14,385 nt of DNA from SIG710 sp045596925 (GTDB lineage: Bacteria > Bacillota > Clostridia > Oscillospirales > CAG-272), in assembly GCA_045596925.1 (NCBI GenBank), contig JAZODH010000038.1, forward strand, positions 1-14,385. Direction: 5' to 3'. Positions within the stretch are counted from its first letter, which is position 1, and each line of letters starts with the position of its first letter. The notes below the pieces were generated by a model. It saw only the letters and a list, made by a program, of their open reading frames with translations. It made no database searches and was not told where the DNA came from. Shown one piece after another: positions 1 to 6,748 of the stretch. The position numbers and the translations under genes were made by a program.

Positions 1-2
1 GT

Positions 3-341
3 ACGTCGCTCCAAAAGGTGCTTGTTAAAGGTACCGTTTCAAAGAAATTCTCCTGCGTTTTAAATATTTCAAAGCTTCAGTCCTTTGCTCAGGTGCCCGA
101 CACGGCTATTTTTGAGGTCGGCTCGGACGAATTTGCTGAAATAATCAATACGCGCTTTGCGGAGGGCGAGTTGACGATCAAAGCTGTATCCAACGGCACA
201 TATACGCCTTCCACAGACGATGGAACCGCAGGTGAAGCGGGCGGTGATATGACTACGGTAATCATAATCGCGGCATCGGCTGTTGTGATTGTTGCTATCG
301 TTTTGGCCATTGTGGTACTTAAAAAGAAAAAGAAGAAATAA
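3..341 (+). CDS. C-terminal part of a membrane-anchored extracellular protein (5' end outside window)
   Basis: The reading frame is open from the left edge (codons in phase from base 3) to the TAA at 339-341, so the real start lies upstream; a GTG at base 18 has no ribosome binding site and is not taken as the start. The visible 112 residues comprise a polar, probably extracellular stretch with Thr/Ser/Asp/Gly-rich linker (about residues 60-80), then one hydrophobic helix of some 20 Ile/Val/Ala residues, then a terminal run of six lysines. This is the pattern of a C-terminal membrane anchor with a positive-inside stop-transfer tail. There is no LPxTG sorting motif before the helix, so sortase attachment is not indicated. 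The extracellular domain is not recognised from this fragment. The gene is followed by a hairpin at 346-374 and faces radA tail to tail. Coding status is fairly secure; function is unknown. Confidence 0.7.
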   Translation, partial: TSLQKVLVKGTVSKKFSCVLNISKLQSFAQVPDTAIFEVGSDEFAEIINTRFAEGELTIKAVSNGTYTPSTDDGTAGEAGGDMTTVIIIAASAVVIVAIVLAIVVLKKKKKK

Positions 342-345
342 AAAT

Positions 346-374
346 AACCCTCGGCGGTGTAACCGCCGAGGGTT
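346..374. terminator. Bidirectional hairpin terminator between the anchored-protein gene and radA
   Basis: A perfect 13-bp stem pairs 346-358 (AACCCTCGGCGGT) with 362-374 around a GTA loop. On the minus strand it is followed by a T-rich tract, TTATTTTTATTT-like, as expected for radA termination. On the plus strand only a short TTTGT follows, so termination of the left gene may be weaker. It lies between two converging stop codons (341 and 380). Confidence 0.85.
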
Positions 375-379
375 TGTCA

Positions 380-1789
380 TCATTCGTTTGTTTTCAGCAC
401 TTTAAGAGCTTCATAAATGCTCTTTATGGGGATCAGTTCGATACCGTCAACCTTCAAATTTCGCTTTTCGAGATTTTTTGCGGGAACTATGGCGCGGGTA
501 AAGCCCAGCCTTGCTGCCTCGTGTATTCTCATATCAAGGCTTGATACCGCGCGACACTCGCCCGAAAGCCCAAGCTCACCGATGGCAATAAGATTGTCGG
601 GAACGATTCGTTCCGTAAGGCTCGAGATCATCGAAAGTGCTACCGCTACGTCTGACGCAGGCTCGTCGATGTGAAGACCGCCGATGACGTTCAGATAAAC
701 GTCGTTCTGATAGAATTTCAGGTTGAGCCGCTTTTCCAGAACAGCGAGTATCAGGCACATCCGATTGTAATCGATACCGTTTGTTGTCCGACGCGGAGCA
801 GGAAAGGCGGTAGGGGCTACGAGTGACTGAATTTCCGCTATCAGCGGACGAGTTCCTTCCATGGTACAAACGGCGCAGTTTCCGGGAACGTCCTTGGGTC
901 TGCCGTCAAGAAGCATTTCGGATGGATTGGCTACTTCTTCAAGACCCTTATCGGTCATTTCAAAGACACCGATCTCATTTGTTGAACCGAATCTATTCTT
1001 GATCGCTCTGATAATTCGATAAGACTGCTGTCTTTCTCCCTCGAAATACAGTACGGCATCTACCATGTGCTCAAGAATTTTCGGACCGGCGATAGTTCCT
1101 TCCTTGTTTACATGGCCTACCAAAAGCATGGAAATTCCTGCGCTCTTTGCAAGATTTATAAATGACAGAGCAGATTCCTTTATCTGCGTCACGCTGCCCG
1201 GAGCGCTTGAAATTCTGTCGCTGTAGATGGTTTGTATTGAGTCGACGATAACAACGTCGGGCTTGAGCTTGGAGATCTCGTCAAGGATATTTTCAATATT
1301 TGTCTCGGTGAGGATATGGAGATTTTTTCCCTCAATTCCAAGGCGTCTGGCTCTCAGCTTAAGCTGACCGCCCGATTCCTCGCCTGAAACGTAAAGCACG
1401 TTTCGCTCTCGACCGTCGAATGCCGTATTACTCAGCGCATCGGAAATTTGCATTAAAAGAGTTGACTTACCAATACCCGGTTCCCCCGACAACAGAACGA
1501 CCGAACTGTGAACGAGACCGCCTCCGAGAACTCGGTCAAGCTCGCCGAGACCTGTTTCAGAGCGCATATAAGAGGGAAGCGCCAGCTCCGAAAAGGGCTG
1601 GGCATGGTTGTCGGCACCCGTAACGTTGGCTGATACACGCTTCGGCGCGGCCACAATCTTTGACGAGTCCTTCACAACGTCCTCGACAAAAGCGTTCCAA
1701 GCACCGCAGGACGGACATTTTCCCAACCATTTGGGACTTTCATATTCGCATTCGCTACATATGTATATGGTTTTCAGACCTTTCATCAT
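380..1789 (-). CDS. radA: DNA repair protein RadA (Sms)
   Basis: RadA is a RecA-like, hexameric DnaB-type helicase/ATPase that promotes branch migration of recombination intermediates and helps RecA in repair. The 469-residue length is normal. A four-cysteine zinc finger is at C11, C14, C25 and C28. Walker A GEPGIGKS is at residues 102-109 and a Walker B strand VVIVDS near 179-184. The RadA-specific KNRFG motif is at 264-268, and a Lon-protease-like C-terminal domain fills roughly 285-469. Two ATG codons stand in tandem at 1789 and 1786. The purine-rich AAAGGAAGGA just upstream serves either, so the start may be one codon shorter. The gene lies 56 nt downstream of the amidase on the same strand but has its own promoter (1821-1849), and it ends at the 346-374 hairpin. 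The identification is secure. Confidence 0.97.
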   Translation of the reverse strand: MMKGLKTIYICSECEYESPKWLGKCPSCGAWNAFVEDVVKDSSKIVAAPKRVSANVTGADNHAQPFSELALPSYMRSETGLGELDRVLGGGLVHSSVVLLSGEPGIGKSTLLMQISDALSNTAFDGRERNVLYVSGEESGGQLKLRARRLGIEGKNLHILTETNIENILDEISKLKPDVVIVDSIQTIYSDRISSAPGSVTQIKESALSFINLAKSAGISMLLVGHVNKEGTIAGPKILEHMVDAVLYFEGERQQSYRIIRAIKNRFGSTNEIGVFEMTDKGLEEVANPSEMLLDGRPKDVPGNCAVCTMEGTRPLIAEIQSLVAPTAFPAPRRTTNGIDYNRMCLILAVLEKRLNLKFYQNDVYLNVIGGLHIDEPASDVAVALSMISSLTERIVPDNLIAIGELGLSGECRAVSSLDMRIHEAARLGFTRAIVPAKNLEKRNLKVDGIELIPIKSIYEALKVLKTNE

Positions 1790-1820
1790 CGAGTCCTTCC
1801 TTTTGACTTTTCTACCTTTA

Positions 1821-1849
1821 ATTATAGATTATTTTCTCCATTTTTTCAA
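1821..1849 (-). promoter_or_regulatory. Sigma-70/SigA-type promoter of radA
   Basis: Read on the minus strand, TTGAAA (1849-1844) and a consensus TATAAT (1826-1821) are separated by exactly 17 bp. The -35 hexamer overlaps the TGA stop codon of the upstream amidase (1848-1846). Transcription would begin near 1814, giving a leader of about 25 nt before the radA ATG. This lets radA be expressed separately from the amidase. Confidence 0.75.
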
Positions 1850-2577
1850 GTGGTTTTTCCATCTTTGTAGTCCATTATTCCACGGAATACGGCAAAAGCC
1901 ACCTTTTTCTGATAATCCTCGGTCGAAAGCAAAGAACATTCCTCATAATTTGAAAGAAAACCGCACTCAACAAGCACCGCAACGCCCGGGGCGCGGTCAA
2001 GCAGAAAGATAGAGGAATTTGCCTTTTTGATCTTTCGGTCATTGTCAGGTGACAGAAAACGAGACATCTTTTGTATCAAATCGGCGAGCAACTGACTGCT
2101 CTCGGTCGAATCCGAATAATAGACCTGCATTCCGCTGTACTTGTTGTCACCAAATGCATTCATGTGAATGCTTACAAACAACGCCTTGGGATTGTTCTGA
2201 GCCACCTCGAGCCGAGCACGAAGATCAAGCGCTTTTTTGCGCCCCTTATAATCCACACTCCTATCGTAAAGCAGAATATCCTCGGTTCGCGTGTATATTA
2301 CGTTTACCCCCTCAGTCTCTAGAAGACGTCCGAGGTATAATGACACCGATAAATTTACGTCTTTTTCAAGGGTCTTGCCGTCGATTCCAACGGCACCGCC
2401 GTCTTCGCCGCCATGTCCTGCGTCGATTATCACCGTAAATGTTTCAGGCTCGGCTGCAACGTGTTTTTCGTCTTGTGAATCAATAACCTTCAAAGAAAGA
2501 AATCCCAAAATCAAACACACGGCGATAAACACCACCGTAAAAAATAAAATACTTAAAATAAACCCCGATCTCTTCAT
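1846..2577 (-). CDS. cwlD: N-acetylmuramoyl-L-alanine amidase, CwlD-like (Amidase_3)
   Basis: A zinc amidase that cleaves the bond between muramic acid and the stem peptide in peptidoglycan. In spore formers CwlD acts with PdaA to make muramic-delta-lactam in the cortex. The 243-residue protein matches CwlD in size and layout: an uncleaved N-terminal hydrophobic segment (about residues 6-30, after MKRSG) and one Amidase_3 domain from about 47 to the end. Zinc and catalytic residues are seen as H55 (DAGHGG), E71 (LEKDV), H138 (SIHMNA) and E204 (VECGFLSN). The KGRKKALDLRARL segment also resembles CwlD. There are no SPOR, SH3b or LysM domains. The ribosome binding site GGCGGAGAG lies close to the ATG. 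A housekeeping amidase of similar size is the alternative; no other sporulation gene is in the window to confirm the role. Confidence 0.85.
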   Translation of the reverse strand: MKRSGFILSILFFTVVFIAVCLILGFLSLKVIDSQDEKHVAAEPETFTVIIDAGHGGEDGGAVGIDGKTLEKDVNLSVSLYLGRLLETEGVNVIYTRTEDILLYDRSVDYKGRKKALDLRARLEVAQNNPKALFVSIHMNAFGDNKYSGMQVYYSDSTESSQLLADLIQKMSRFLSPDNDRKIKKANSSIFLLDRAPGVAVLVECGFLSNYEECSLLSTEDYQKKVAFAVFRGIMDYKDGKTT

Positions 2578-2592
2578 ATCTCTCCGCCTGTT

Positions 2593-2621
2593 TTTTTATC
2601 ATTCTACGCGAAGGGAAACAA
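2593..2621 (-). promoter_or_regulatory. Candidate promoter of the CwlD-like amidase gene
   Basis: On the minus strand TTGTTT (2621-2616) and TAAAAA (2598-2593) are 17 bp apart. The gap between the upstream terminator and the amidase start is only about 50 nt, so a promoter should be here, but the hexamers are imperfect. A sporulation-sigma promoter (SigE or SigG) in the same gap cannot be excluded by eye. Confidence 0.35.
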
Positions 2622-2630
2622 AAAAATAAC

Positions 2631-2665
2631 AAAATCCCGCCTTGCGCAAAATAAGGCGGGATTTT
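2631..2665 (-). terminator. Intrinsic terminator of the sugar-acid operon
   Basis: A perfect 13-bp stem pairs 2631-2643 with 2653-2665 (AAAATCCCGCCTT and its complement) with a 9-nt loop. It starts 5 nt after the stop codon of the RraA-like gene (2671). On the minus strand it is followed by GTTATTTTTTTG, a strong uridine tract, so it closes the three-gene operon and separates it from the amidase. Confidence 0.88.
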
Positions 2666-2670
2666 ATGTA

Positions 2671-3585
2671 TCAGAGTGCTGTCTGAGTGTCGTTGGGGTC
2701 GCCGTTGATGGCCAGGTCGTATTCCTTGCTCCAGTCAAGATCGCGATATTCGGCGCCGCGGGGATCGTTCTGAATGAAGTCCATGAGCATGTCCAGCATT
2801 TCAACCGACCATGTATTTCTGTCGATCTGAGCGGTGGTGAACTTGCCCTGGCAGATCATTTCAAAGCCGAAATCGTCTTTTACGTGGGTCTTTGCCGCAC
2901 CTTCAACAACATCAGCAACGAGGTGGGAGGGAATGAACAGAACACCGCCGCCCGCACCGAACACGACGTCACCCGGGAGACAAACAGCGCCACCGAAGTT
3001 GGTGATATCGTTCCAGTCCTTCATAACGAACTCACGAATAGGAGTGGGATCAATTCCACGGTAGTAAACCTGAACGTCGGGAACCTTTTTCATCTGCTCA
3101 ACGTCACGAATACCACCCCAAATAATGGCACCGCCTGTCTTTGTGCGGTTGTGAAGCGCAGTGGTGAGATTGCCGCCGAGGAAAGTTCCCTTATAGATCT
3201 TATCGTACATATCGCAGACCACAACGTCACGCTCTACCAAGGAGTCAATGACCCACTGGTTGTAGTTGCCCTTGAGTCCGTCCTCGGCTCCGCGGTTGAA
3301 CTGAACGTCGTGGAGGTCGGGACGTGTGGGTGCATACGTGCAGGTTACGGCACGTCCGACCAGCTTTCTGCCGTCATCGTGAAGTGTCTGCATGGGTGCA
3401 AGACCGCCGCCCACAAACTGATGCTCATATCCAAGAACGTATATGGGCTTCCAAACCTCCTCAAGTGTCATGCCGTAGAGTGCGTCAAGGTACTTGTCTT
3501 CCACCTTCGGTCTTCCGTCGGGGAATCTCTCACCCTTCCACAGAGGAGTGAGGGCGATTATTTTTTCTCTGTCGTTGAAATTCAT
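2671..3585 (-). CDS. RraA-like family protein, probable class II keto-acid aldolase/decarboxylase
   Basis: The protein belongs to the RraA/HMG-aldolase family (also labelled demethylmenaquinone methyltransferase-like). Characterised enzymes of this family cleave 4-hydroxy-4-methyl-2-oxoglutarate or related 4-hydroxy-2-oxo acids to pyruvate and decarboxylate oxaloacetate, using a divalent metal. Family signatures are visible: GGNL at 137-140, and the paired Arg-Asp in GGIRD (R160, D161), which bind the carboxylate and the metal; PGDVVF (204-209) follows. The 304 residues exceed the usual 160-240: extra segments at both ends (about 1-55 and 245-304) surround the core. It is the last gene of a three-gene operon, 25 nt after the SDR. 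That context favours cleavage of a keto-acid from sugar-acid breakdown over regulation of RNase E. The substrate is not deducible from sequence. Confidence 0.8.
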   Translation of the reverse strand: MNFNDREKIIALTPLWKGERFPDGRPKVEDKYLDALYGMTLEEVWKPIYVLGYEHQFVGGGLAPMQTLHDDGRKLVGRAVTCTYAPTRPDLHDVQFNRGAEDGLKGNYNQWVIDSLVERDVVVCDMYDKIYKGTFLGGNLTTALHNRTKTGGAIIWGGIRDVEQMKKVPDVQVYYRGIDPTPIREFVMKDWNDITNFGGAVCLPGDVVFGAGGGVLFIPSHLVADVVEGAAKTHVKDDFGFEMICQGKFTTAQIDRNTWSVEMLDMLMDFIQNDPRGAEYRDLDWSKEYDLAINGDPNDTQTAL

Positions 3586-3610
3586 ATCCTTAAAATTATC
3601 CTTTCAAAAA

Positions 3611-4339
3611 TTAAAGGTGCATTCCGCCGTCAACGATTATTTCGCTTCCGGTAACGTAAGAAGCCTCGTCGGAGCAAAGGAAGAGAGCGGCGGGAGCGCA
3701 GTCCTCGGAAAGTCCCATTCTGCCGGCAGGAATACCCGCCAAAACCTTTGAAAGGTACGCTTCATCAGCTACTGCATCGGCATTTCTGGGAGTTGCAATA
3801 GCGCCGGGGCAAAGGTTGTTGATTGTAACACCGTAAGGCGCGATCTGCTTTCCGATATTCTCAACCATGCTCATAAGACCGCACTTGCTTGCCGCATAAA
3901 CCGCCATATCCTTGTGAGGACGGTACTGCTGAACGCTTCCGACGGTCAAAATTCTGCCCCAGCTCTGATCCTTCATATAAGGATAATACTTCTGGATCAT
4001 TGCAAGGGAAGCCTTCAGGTTTACGTTGATCTGCGTCTCGAACTCTTCGGGAGTGATCTCGATCCATGCCTTCCTGTACTGAACGCTGGCGTTAAGAACG
4101 AGAATATCAACGTCACCCGTCTTTTCATAAATAACCTCTGCTGCGTCCGGCTCTGCGAGATTTTTTGTGACGTAACGACGACAGCCAACCTCGTTCATAG
4201 CCTTGATACACTTTTCTTCGCTTGTTGCACCGTGAATAATAACCTCAGCGCCTGCCTCGTGGAACTGCTTTGCGATAGCAAGTCCGATACCTTGAGTTGA
4301 GCCTGTTATAAGGGCGGTTTTTCCGTGTAAATCAAACAT
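3611..4339 (-). CDS. SDR-family NAD(P)-dependent oxidoreductase (sugar-acid dehydrogenase)
   Basis: A classical short-chain dehydrogenase of 242 residues with a Rossmann fold. The dinucleotide motif TGSTQGIG is at 12-19, and the catalytic Ser135 (TVGSVQQ), Tyr148 and Lys152 (YAASK) are present. PGAIATP (168-174) and the C-terminal GSEIIVDGG are typical of the FabG/gluconate-dehydrogenase branch. The usual NNAG motif reads LNASV (82-86). No acidic residue ends the second beta strand (VIIHGATS), which leans toward NADP(H); that is inference. The start is set at ATG 4339 because AGGAGGT lies 6 nt upstream (4352-4346). An upstream in-frame ATG at 4381 would overlap the preceding gene and has no such site. 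It lies between the dehydratase (14 nt gap) and the RraA-like gene, so it probably oxidises or reduces a hydroxyl or keto group of the dehydrated sugar acid. Confidence 0.88.
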   Translation of the reverse strand: MFDLHGKTALITGSTQGIGLAIAKQFHEAGAEVIIHGATSEEKCIKAMNEVGCRRYVTKNLAEPDAAEVIYEKTGDVDILVLNASVQYRKAWIEITPEEFETQINVNLKASLAMIQKYYPYMKDQSWGRILTVGSVQQYRPHKDMAVYAASKCGLMSMVENIGKQIAPYGVTINNLCPGAIATPRNADAVADEAYLSKVLAGIPAGRMGLSEDCAPAALFLCSDEASYVTGSEIIVDGGMHL

Positions 4340-4353
4340 ATTCAGACCTCCTG

Positions 4354-5730
4354 TTACGACCATTCGCGGTCGTTTGCCCATTCTTTATTCCACTCGTCGG
4401 TAGGCTCCCACTGTCCGGGATACTTGTCGTGGATATGCTCGGCGATAAGCTCCTCGTTGAGGCTGTCAATGCCGAGACCGGGTTTTTCGGGAACTTTTAC
4501 GAAACCATCCTTAAAGAGAGGATTGTCGATGCCGTTTGCAAGATCATTCCACCAAGGAATGTCAATAGAATGGAACTCAACTGCAAGAATATTCTGAACG
4601 GCTGCCGCGCAGTGAATAGCACCCATCATAGCAATGGGGCTTTCCGCCATGTGGATAGCCATAGCAACGCCGTACTTGTCACACATATTACCAAGCTTCT
4701 TCATTTCCATGCAACCGCCGACTGTAAGGAGGTCGGGGTGAACAACGGATACACCGCCGTTTGCCATAAGCGGCTCGAAGTTCTCTGCAAGGTAAATGTC
4801 CTCACCTGTGCAAACGGGAACGTTTACAGCATTGGAGATCTTCTCGAAATGTCTTGTATAGTGCCAGGGAGCGATGTCCTCGATCCAAGCAATATTGTAC
4901 TTTTCAAGGCGCTTTGCGAACATGATGCAGTCCTCGATGCAGATATGGCCGAAATGGTCGATTGCAAGGGGGACCTCATATCCGATAACGTCGCGGACCT
5001 GTCTTACGTAATCCTCAAGATAGTCCATGCCTTTCTGTGTCAGGTGGATACCCGTTGCGTGGTGGGGAATAGTGAAGGTCTCGTAGTTCTTGCCGAGCAT
5101 CATATCCATATCGATGGAACCCTTCTGGTGGTTGATCGCCTTCATGGAATACTTCTTGATGTCCTCAAGGAAGCCGAGAGGTGCGTTGAGACAGCCGGGC
5201 TCGTCGAGCAAAAGCTCGATACCAAGGTCCATCTTAAGGAAGGTAAAGCCCTGTTCCATTCTCTTTTTGAGAGCATGACCCATGTCTGTACCTGTGTGCT
5301 TGCCGTCGACATCGGTATCGCAGTAAACTCTTACCTTGTCGCGGAATTTACCGCCAAGAAGCTGATAGAGCGGAACACCGTAAGCCTTACCAACGATATC
5401 CCAGAGTGCAAGCTCGATACCGGAAACACCGCCGCCCTGTCTGGAATGACCGCCGAACTGCTTGATTCTTCTGAAGAGCTTGTCAACGTTGCAGGGGTTC
5501 TCGCCCAGCAGTCTGCTCTTGAGCATAAGAGCATAAGTTGCGCTGGATGCGTCTCTGACCTCACCGTAGCCTACGATACCCTGGTTTGTGTAGATCTTGA
5601 TAAGGGGGCAGTGCTTCGGAGCGCCGTTGATGTTGCAAACTCTCAGATCAGTGATCTTCAGTTCTGTTGGGTTGGATCTGACATTAACATTGTTTTCAAT
5701 CAGTTCATTTAACGTTTTCTTTTCGTCCAT
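4354..5730 (-). CDS. Enolase-superfamily sugar-acid dehydratase (mandelate racemase/muconate lactonizing family)
   Basis: The enzyme should abstract a proton alpha to a carboxylate and eliminate water from an aldonate, giving a 2-keto-3-deoxy acid, with Mg2+. A capping N-terminal domain (about 25-130, with GYGEV at 54-58 and GVSGIELALWDIVG at 101-114) precedes the TIM barrel. Metal ligands appear to be D258, E284 (WIED) and E310 (TGED). H360 with E363 (AIHMAES) is at the end of the seventh strand. K166 stands in FLKMD where racemases have a KxK pair. After D258 the sequence reads DHFGH, close to but not the same as DFHGR of galactonate dehydratase. At 458 residues it is some 60 longer than usual, partly from an insert near 190-240. 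It heads a three-gene operon. The substrate (galactonate, gluconate, fuconate, mannonate type) is undetermined. Confidence 0.87.
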   Translation of the reverse strand: MDEKKTLNELIENNVNVRSNPTELKITDLRVCNINGAPKHCPLIKIYTNQGIVGYGEVRDASSATYALMLKSRLLGENPCNVDKLFRRIKQFGGHSRQGGGVSGIELALWDIVGKAYGVPLYQLLGGKFRDKVRVYCDTDVDGKHTGTDMGHALKKRMEQGFTFLKMDLGIELLLDEPGCLNAPLGFLEDIKKYSMKAINHQKGSIDMDMMLGKNYETFTIPHHATGIHLTQKGMDYLEDYVRQVRDVIGYEVPLAIDHFGHICIEDCIMFAKRLEKYNIAWIEDIAPWHYTRHFEKISNAVNVPVCTGEDIYLAENFEPLMANGGVSVVHPDLLTVGGCMEMKKLGNMCDKYGVAMAIHMAESPIAMMGAIHCAAAVQNILAVEFHSIDIPWWNDLANGIDNPLFKDGFVKVPEKPGLGIDSLNEELIAEHIHDKYPGQWEPTDEWNKEWANDREWS

Positions 5731-5770
5731 TGTTTTAACTGCCTTTCATGATAATATTTATGTTAAGATT

Positions 5771-5799
5771 AGTTTAATGCATTTTTCGTCCAAAAGCAA
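5771..5799 (-). promoter_or_regulatory. Promoter of the sugar-acid operon
   Basis: On the minus strand TTGCTT (5799-5794) and TAAACT (5776-5771) are 17 bp apart. Both hexamers deviate from consensus, as expected for a promoter that depends on an activator. The leader to the ATG at 5730 is about 35 nt. The tandem TTACG repeats (5807-5835) lie directly upstream of the -35. Confidence 0.55.
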
Positions 5800-5806
5800 C
5801 AAATAA

Positions 5807-5835
5807 ATTACGATGTTCTGATACTATATTACGAT
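5807..5835. promoter_or_regulatory. Candidate AraC-type operator: two direct repeats ATTACGAT, 21 bp apart
   Basis: ATTACGAT occurs at 5807-5814 and again at 5828-5835, start to start 21 bp, which is two helical turns. That is the half-site spacing of direct-repeat AraC-family operators such as araI1-I2. The nearer TTACG core (5808) begins 9 bp upstream of the edge of the operon's -35 (5799). The far copy sits just before the ribosome binding site of the divergent AraC gene, where binding could repress it. Confidence 0.6.
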
Positions 5836-5849
5836 TGGAGCAGAAAATC

Positions 5850-6716
5850 ATGAAAAGAAACGAGACTTTGCCCATAAAAGATAACTACGGACAAAGCGTG
5901 CTTAAAATGTACGAATCTATTCCGGACCCAAACAGAAGTCTGTTCGTCGAGCATCACCACACCGAGATAGAAATCTGCTACGTCAAAAGCGGCGGAGGCG
6001 TTTTTCTCGTTGACGATACACGGCACACCATCGAGCCGGGAAAGCTTTTCGTGTTTTTTTCGAATCAGCCGCACTGGATAGAGCGCATAGACGGCACCGA
6101 GCCGCCTTGTTTCCTTGATCTTAAATTCGAGCCGAGAATGGTCTGGTCGCCGGGCATGAACTTTTTCGACGACATCTTTCTCCGTCAACTGCTCAGCGAG
6201 GGATGTCAGAATTGCTTTGAAAGCCGGGACGAGGCGGTAGAGATAATCCGCTCAAACATGGAAGAAATGTTCGCAGAGTGCCAAAAAACCGACCCGGGCG
6301 CCGAAATAATTATCAAAGCCAACCTTTACAAAATTCTCGTCACCTTGCTTCGAAGCCGCGAAGAGGAAATACGCCCCGCAACGACTTACAGAAATATTCA
6401 AAACCTTGAAAATATGGACAAGGTGATCCAGTATATAAACACAAACATTTCAAAGAAGCTGTCCTTGGAGGAGTTAGCAGACATTTCCTGCTTCAGCCGT
6501 ACCTATTTTTCGGTCCTTTTCAAGGAGCTGAACGGCGTTTCGCCCTGGGATTACATTAATATCAAACGCGTTGAGCTGGCAAAAACCATGCTGCGGAACA
6601 CAAACGAGACCGTACTTTACATTTCTTCCGAGTGCGGATTCAGCAATCTGTCAAATTTTAACAGGATCTTTAAAAAGGTCACGGGAACTACCCCCACCGA
6701 GTTTAGAAAAAGATAA
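5850..6716 (+). CDS. AraC-family transcriptional regulator (divergent from the sugar-acid operon)
   Basis: A 288-residue one-component regulator: a cupin-type ligand domain at about 25-110 (HHHTEIEICYV at 35-45, then GKLFVFF, with His residues of the cupin fold) and a C-terminal double helix-turn-helix at about 190-288. The first recognition unit is in LSLEELADISCFSRTYFSVLFK (about 204-225) and the second in VLYISSECGFSNLSNFNRIFKKVTG (about 255-279); the family signature ends in TPTEF. The ATG at 5850 is chosen because GGAG lies 9 nt upstream (5837-5840); a TTG at 5835 would bury that site. It is transcribed away from the dehydratase operon across a 119-nt gap with paired repeats, so it most likely activates that operon in response to a sugar acid. 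A clear promoter for the gene itself is not seen; a TACTAT at 5822-5827 is a possible -10. The family assignment is secure, the ligand unknown. Confidence 0.93.
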   Translation: MKRNETLPIKDNYGQSVLKMYESIPDPNRSLFVEHHHTEIEICYVKSGGGVFLVDDTRHTIEPGKLFVFFSNQPHWIERIDGTEPPCFLDLKFEPRMVWSPGMNFFDDIFLRQLLSEGCQNCFESRDEAVEIIRSNMEEMFAECQKTDPGAEIIIKANLYKILVTLLRSREEEIRPATTYRNIQNLENMDKVIQYINTNISKKLSLEELADISCFSRTYFSVLFKELNGVSPWDYINIKRVELAKTMLRNTNETVLYISSECGFSNLSNFNRIFKKVTGTTPTEFRKR

Positions 6717-6717
6717 A

Positions 6718-6743
6718 AAGGAGAGGCAAAATCGCCTCTCCTT
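6718..6743. terminator. Bidirectional terminator between AraC gene 1 and the glycoside hydrolase gene
   Basis: A perfect 10-bp stem AAGGAGAGGC (6718-6727) pairs with GCCTCTCCTT (6734-6743) around a 6-nt loop. It lies between the TAA of the regulator (6714-6716) and the stop codon of the minus-strand hydrolase (6749-6751). A-rich and T-rich flanks on the two sides suit termination in both directions. Confidence 0.75.
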
Positions 6744-6748
6744 CTATA

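Noticed and set aside
2884..3654. Long plus-strand open frame (256 codons) opposite the RraA-like and SDR genes
   Set aside because: It is antisense to two well-supported genes, has no ribosome binding site, and crosses the gap between them; it shows no recognisable domain. It is a codon-bias shadow.
3611..4381. Longer SDR start at 4381 overlapping the dehydratase end
   Set aside because: The extra 14 residues precede the normal first beta strand, and a consensus AGGAGGT serves the ATG at 4339.
4429..5712. 427-codon plus-strand open frame opposite the dehydratase
   Set aside because: The minus-strand frame has clear enolase-superfamily motifs. The antisense frame is in the mirror register and shows only scattered Val/Leu/Cys composition.
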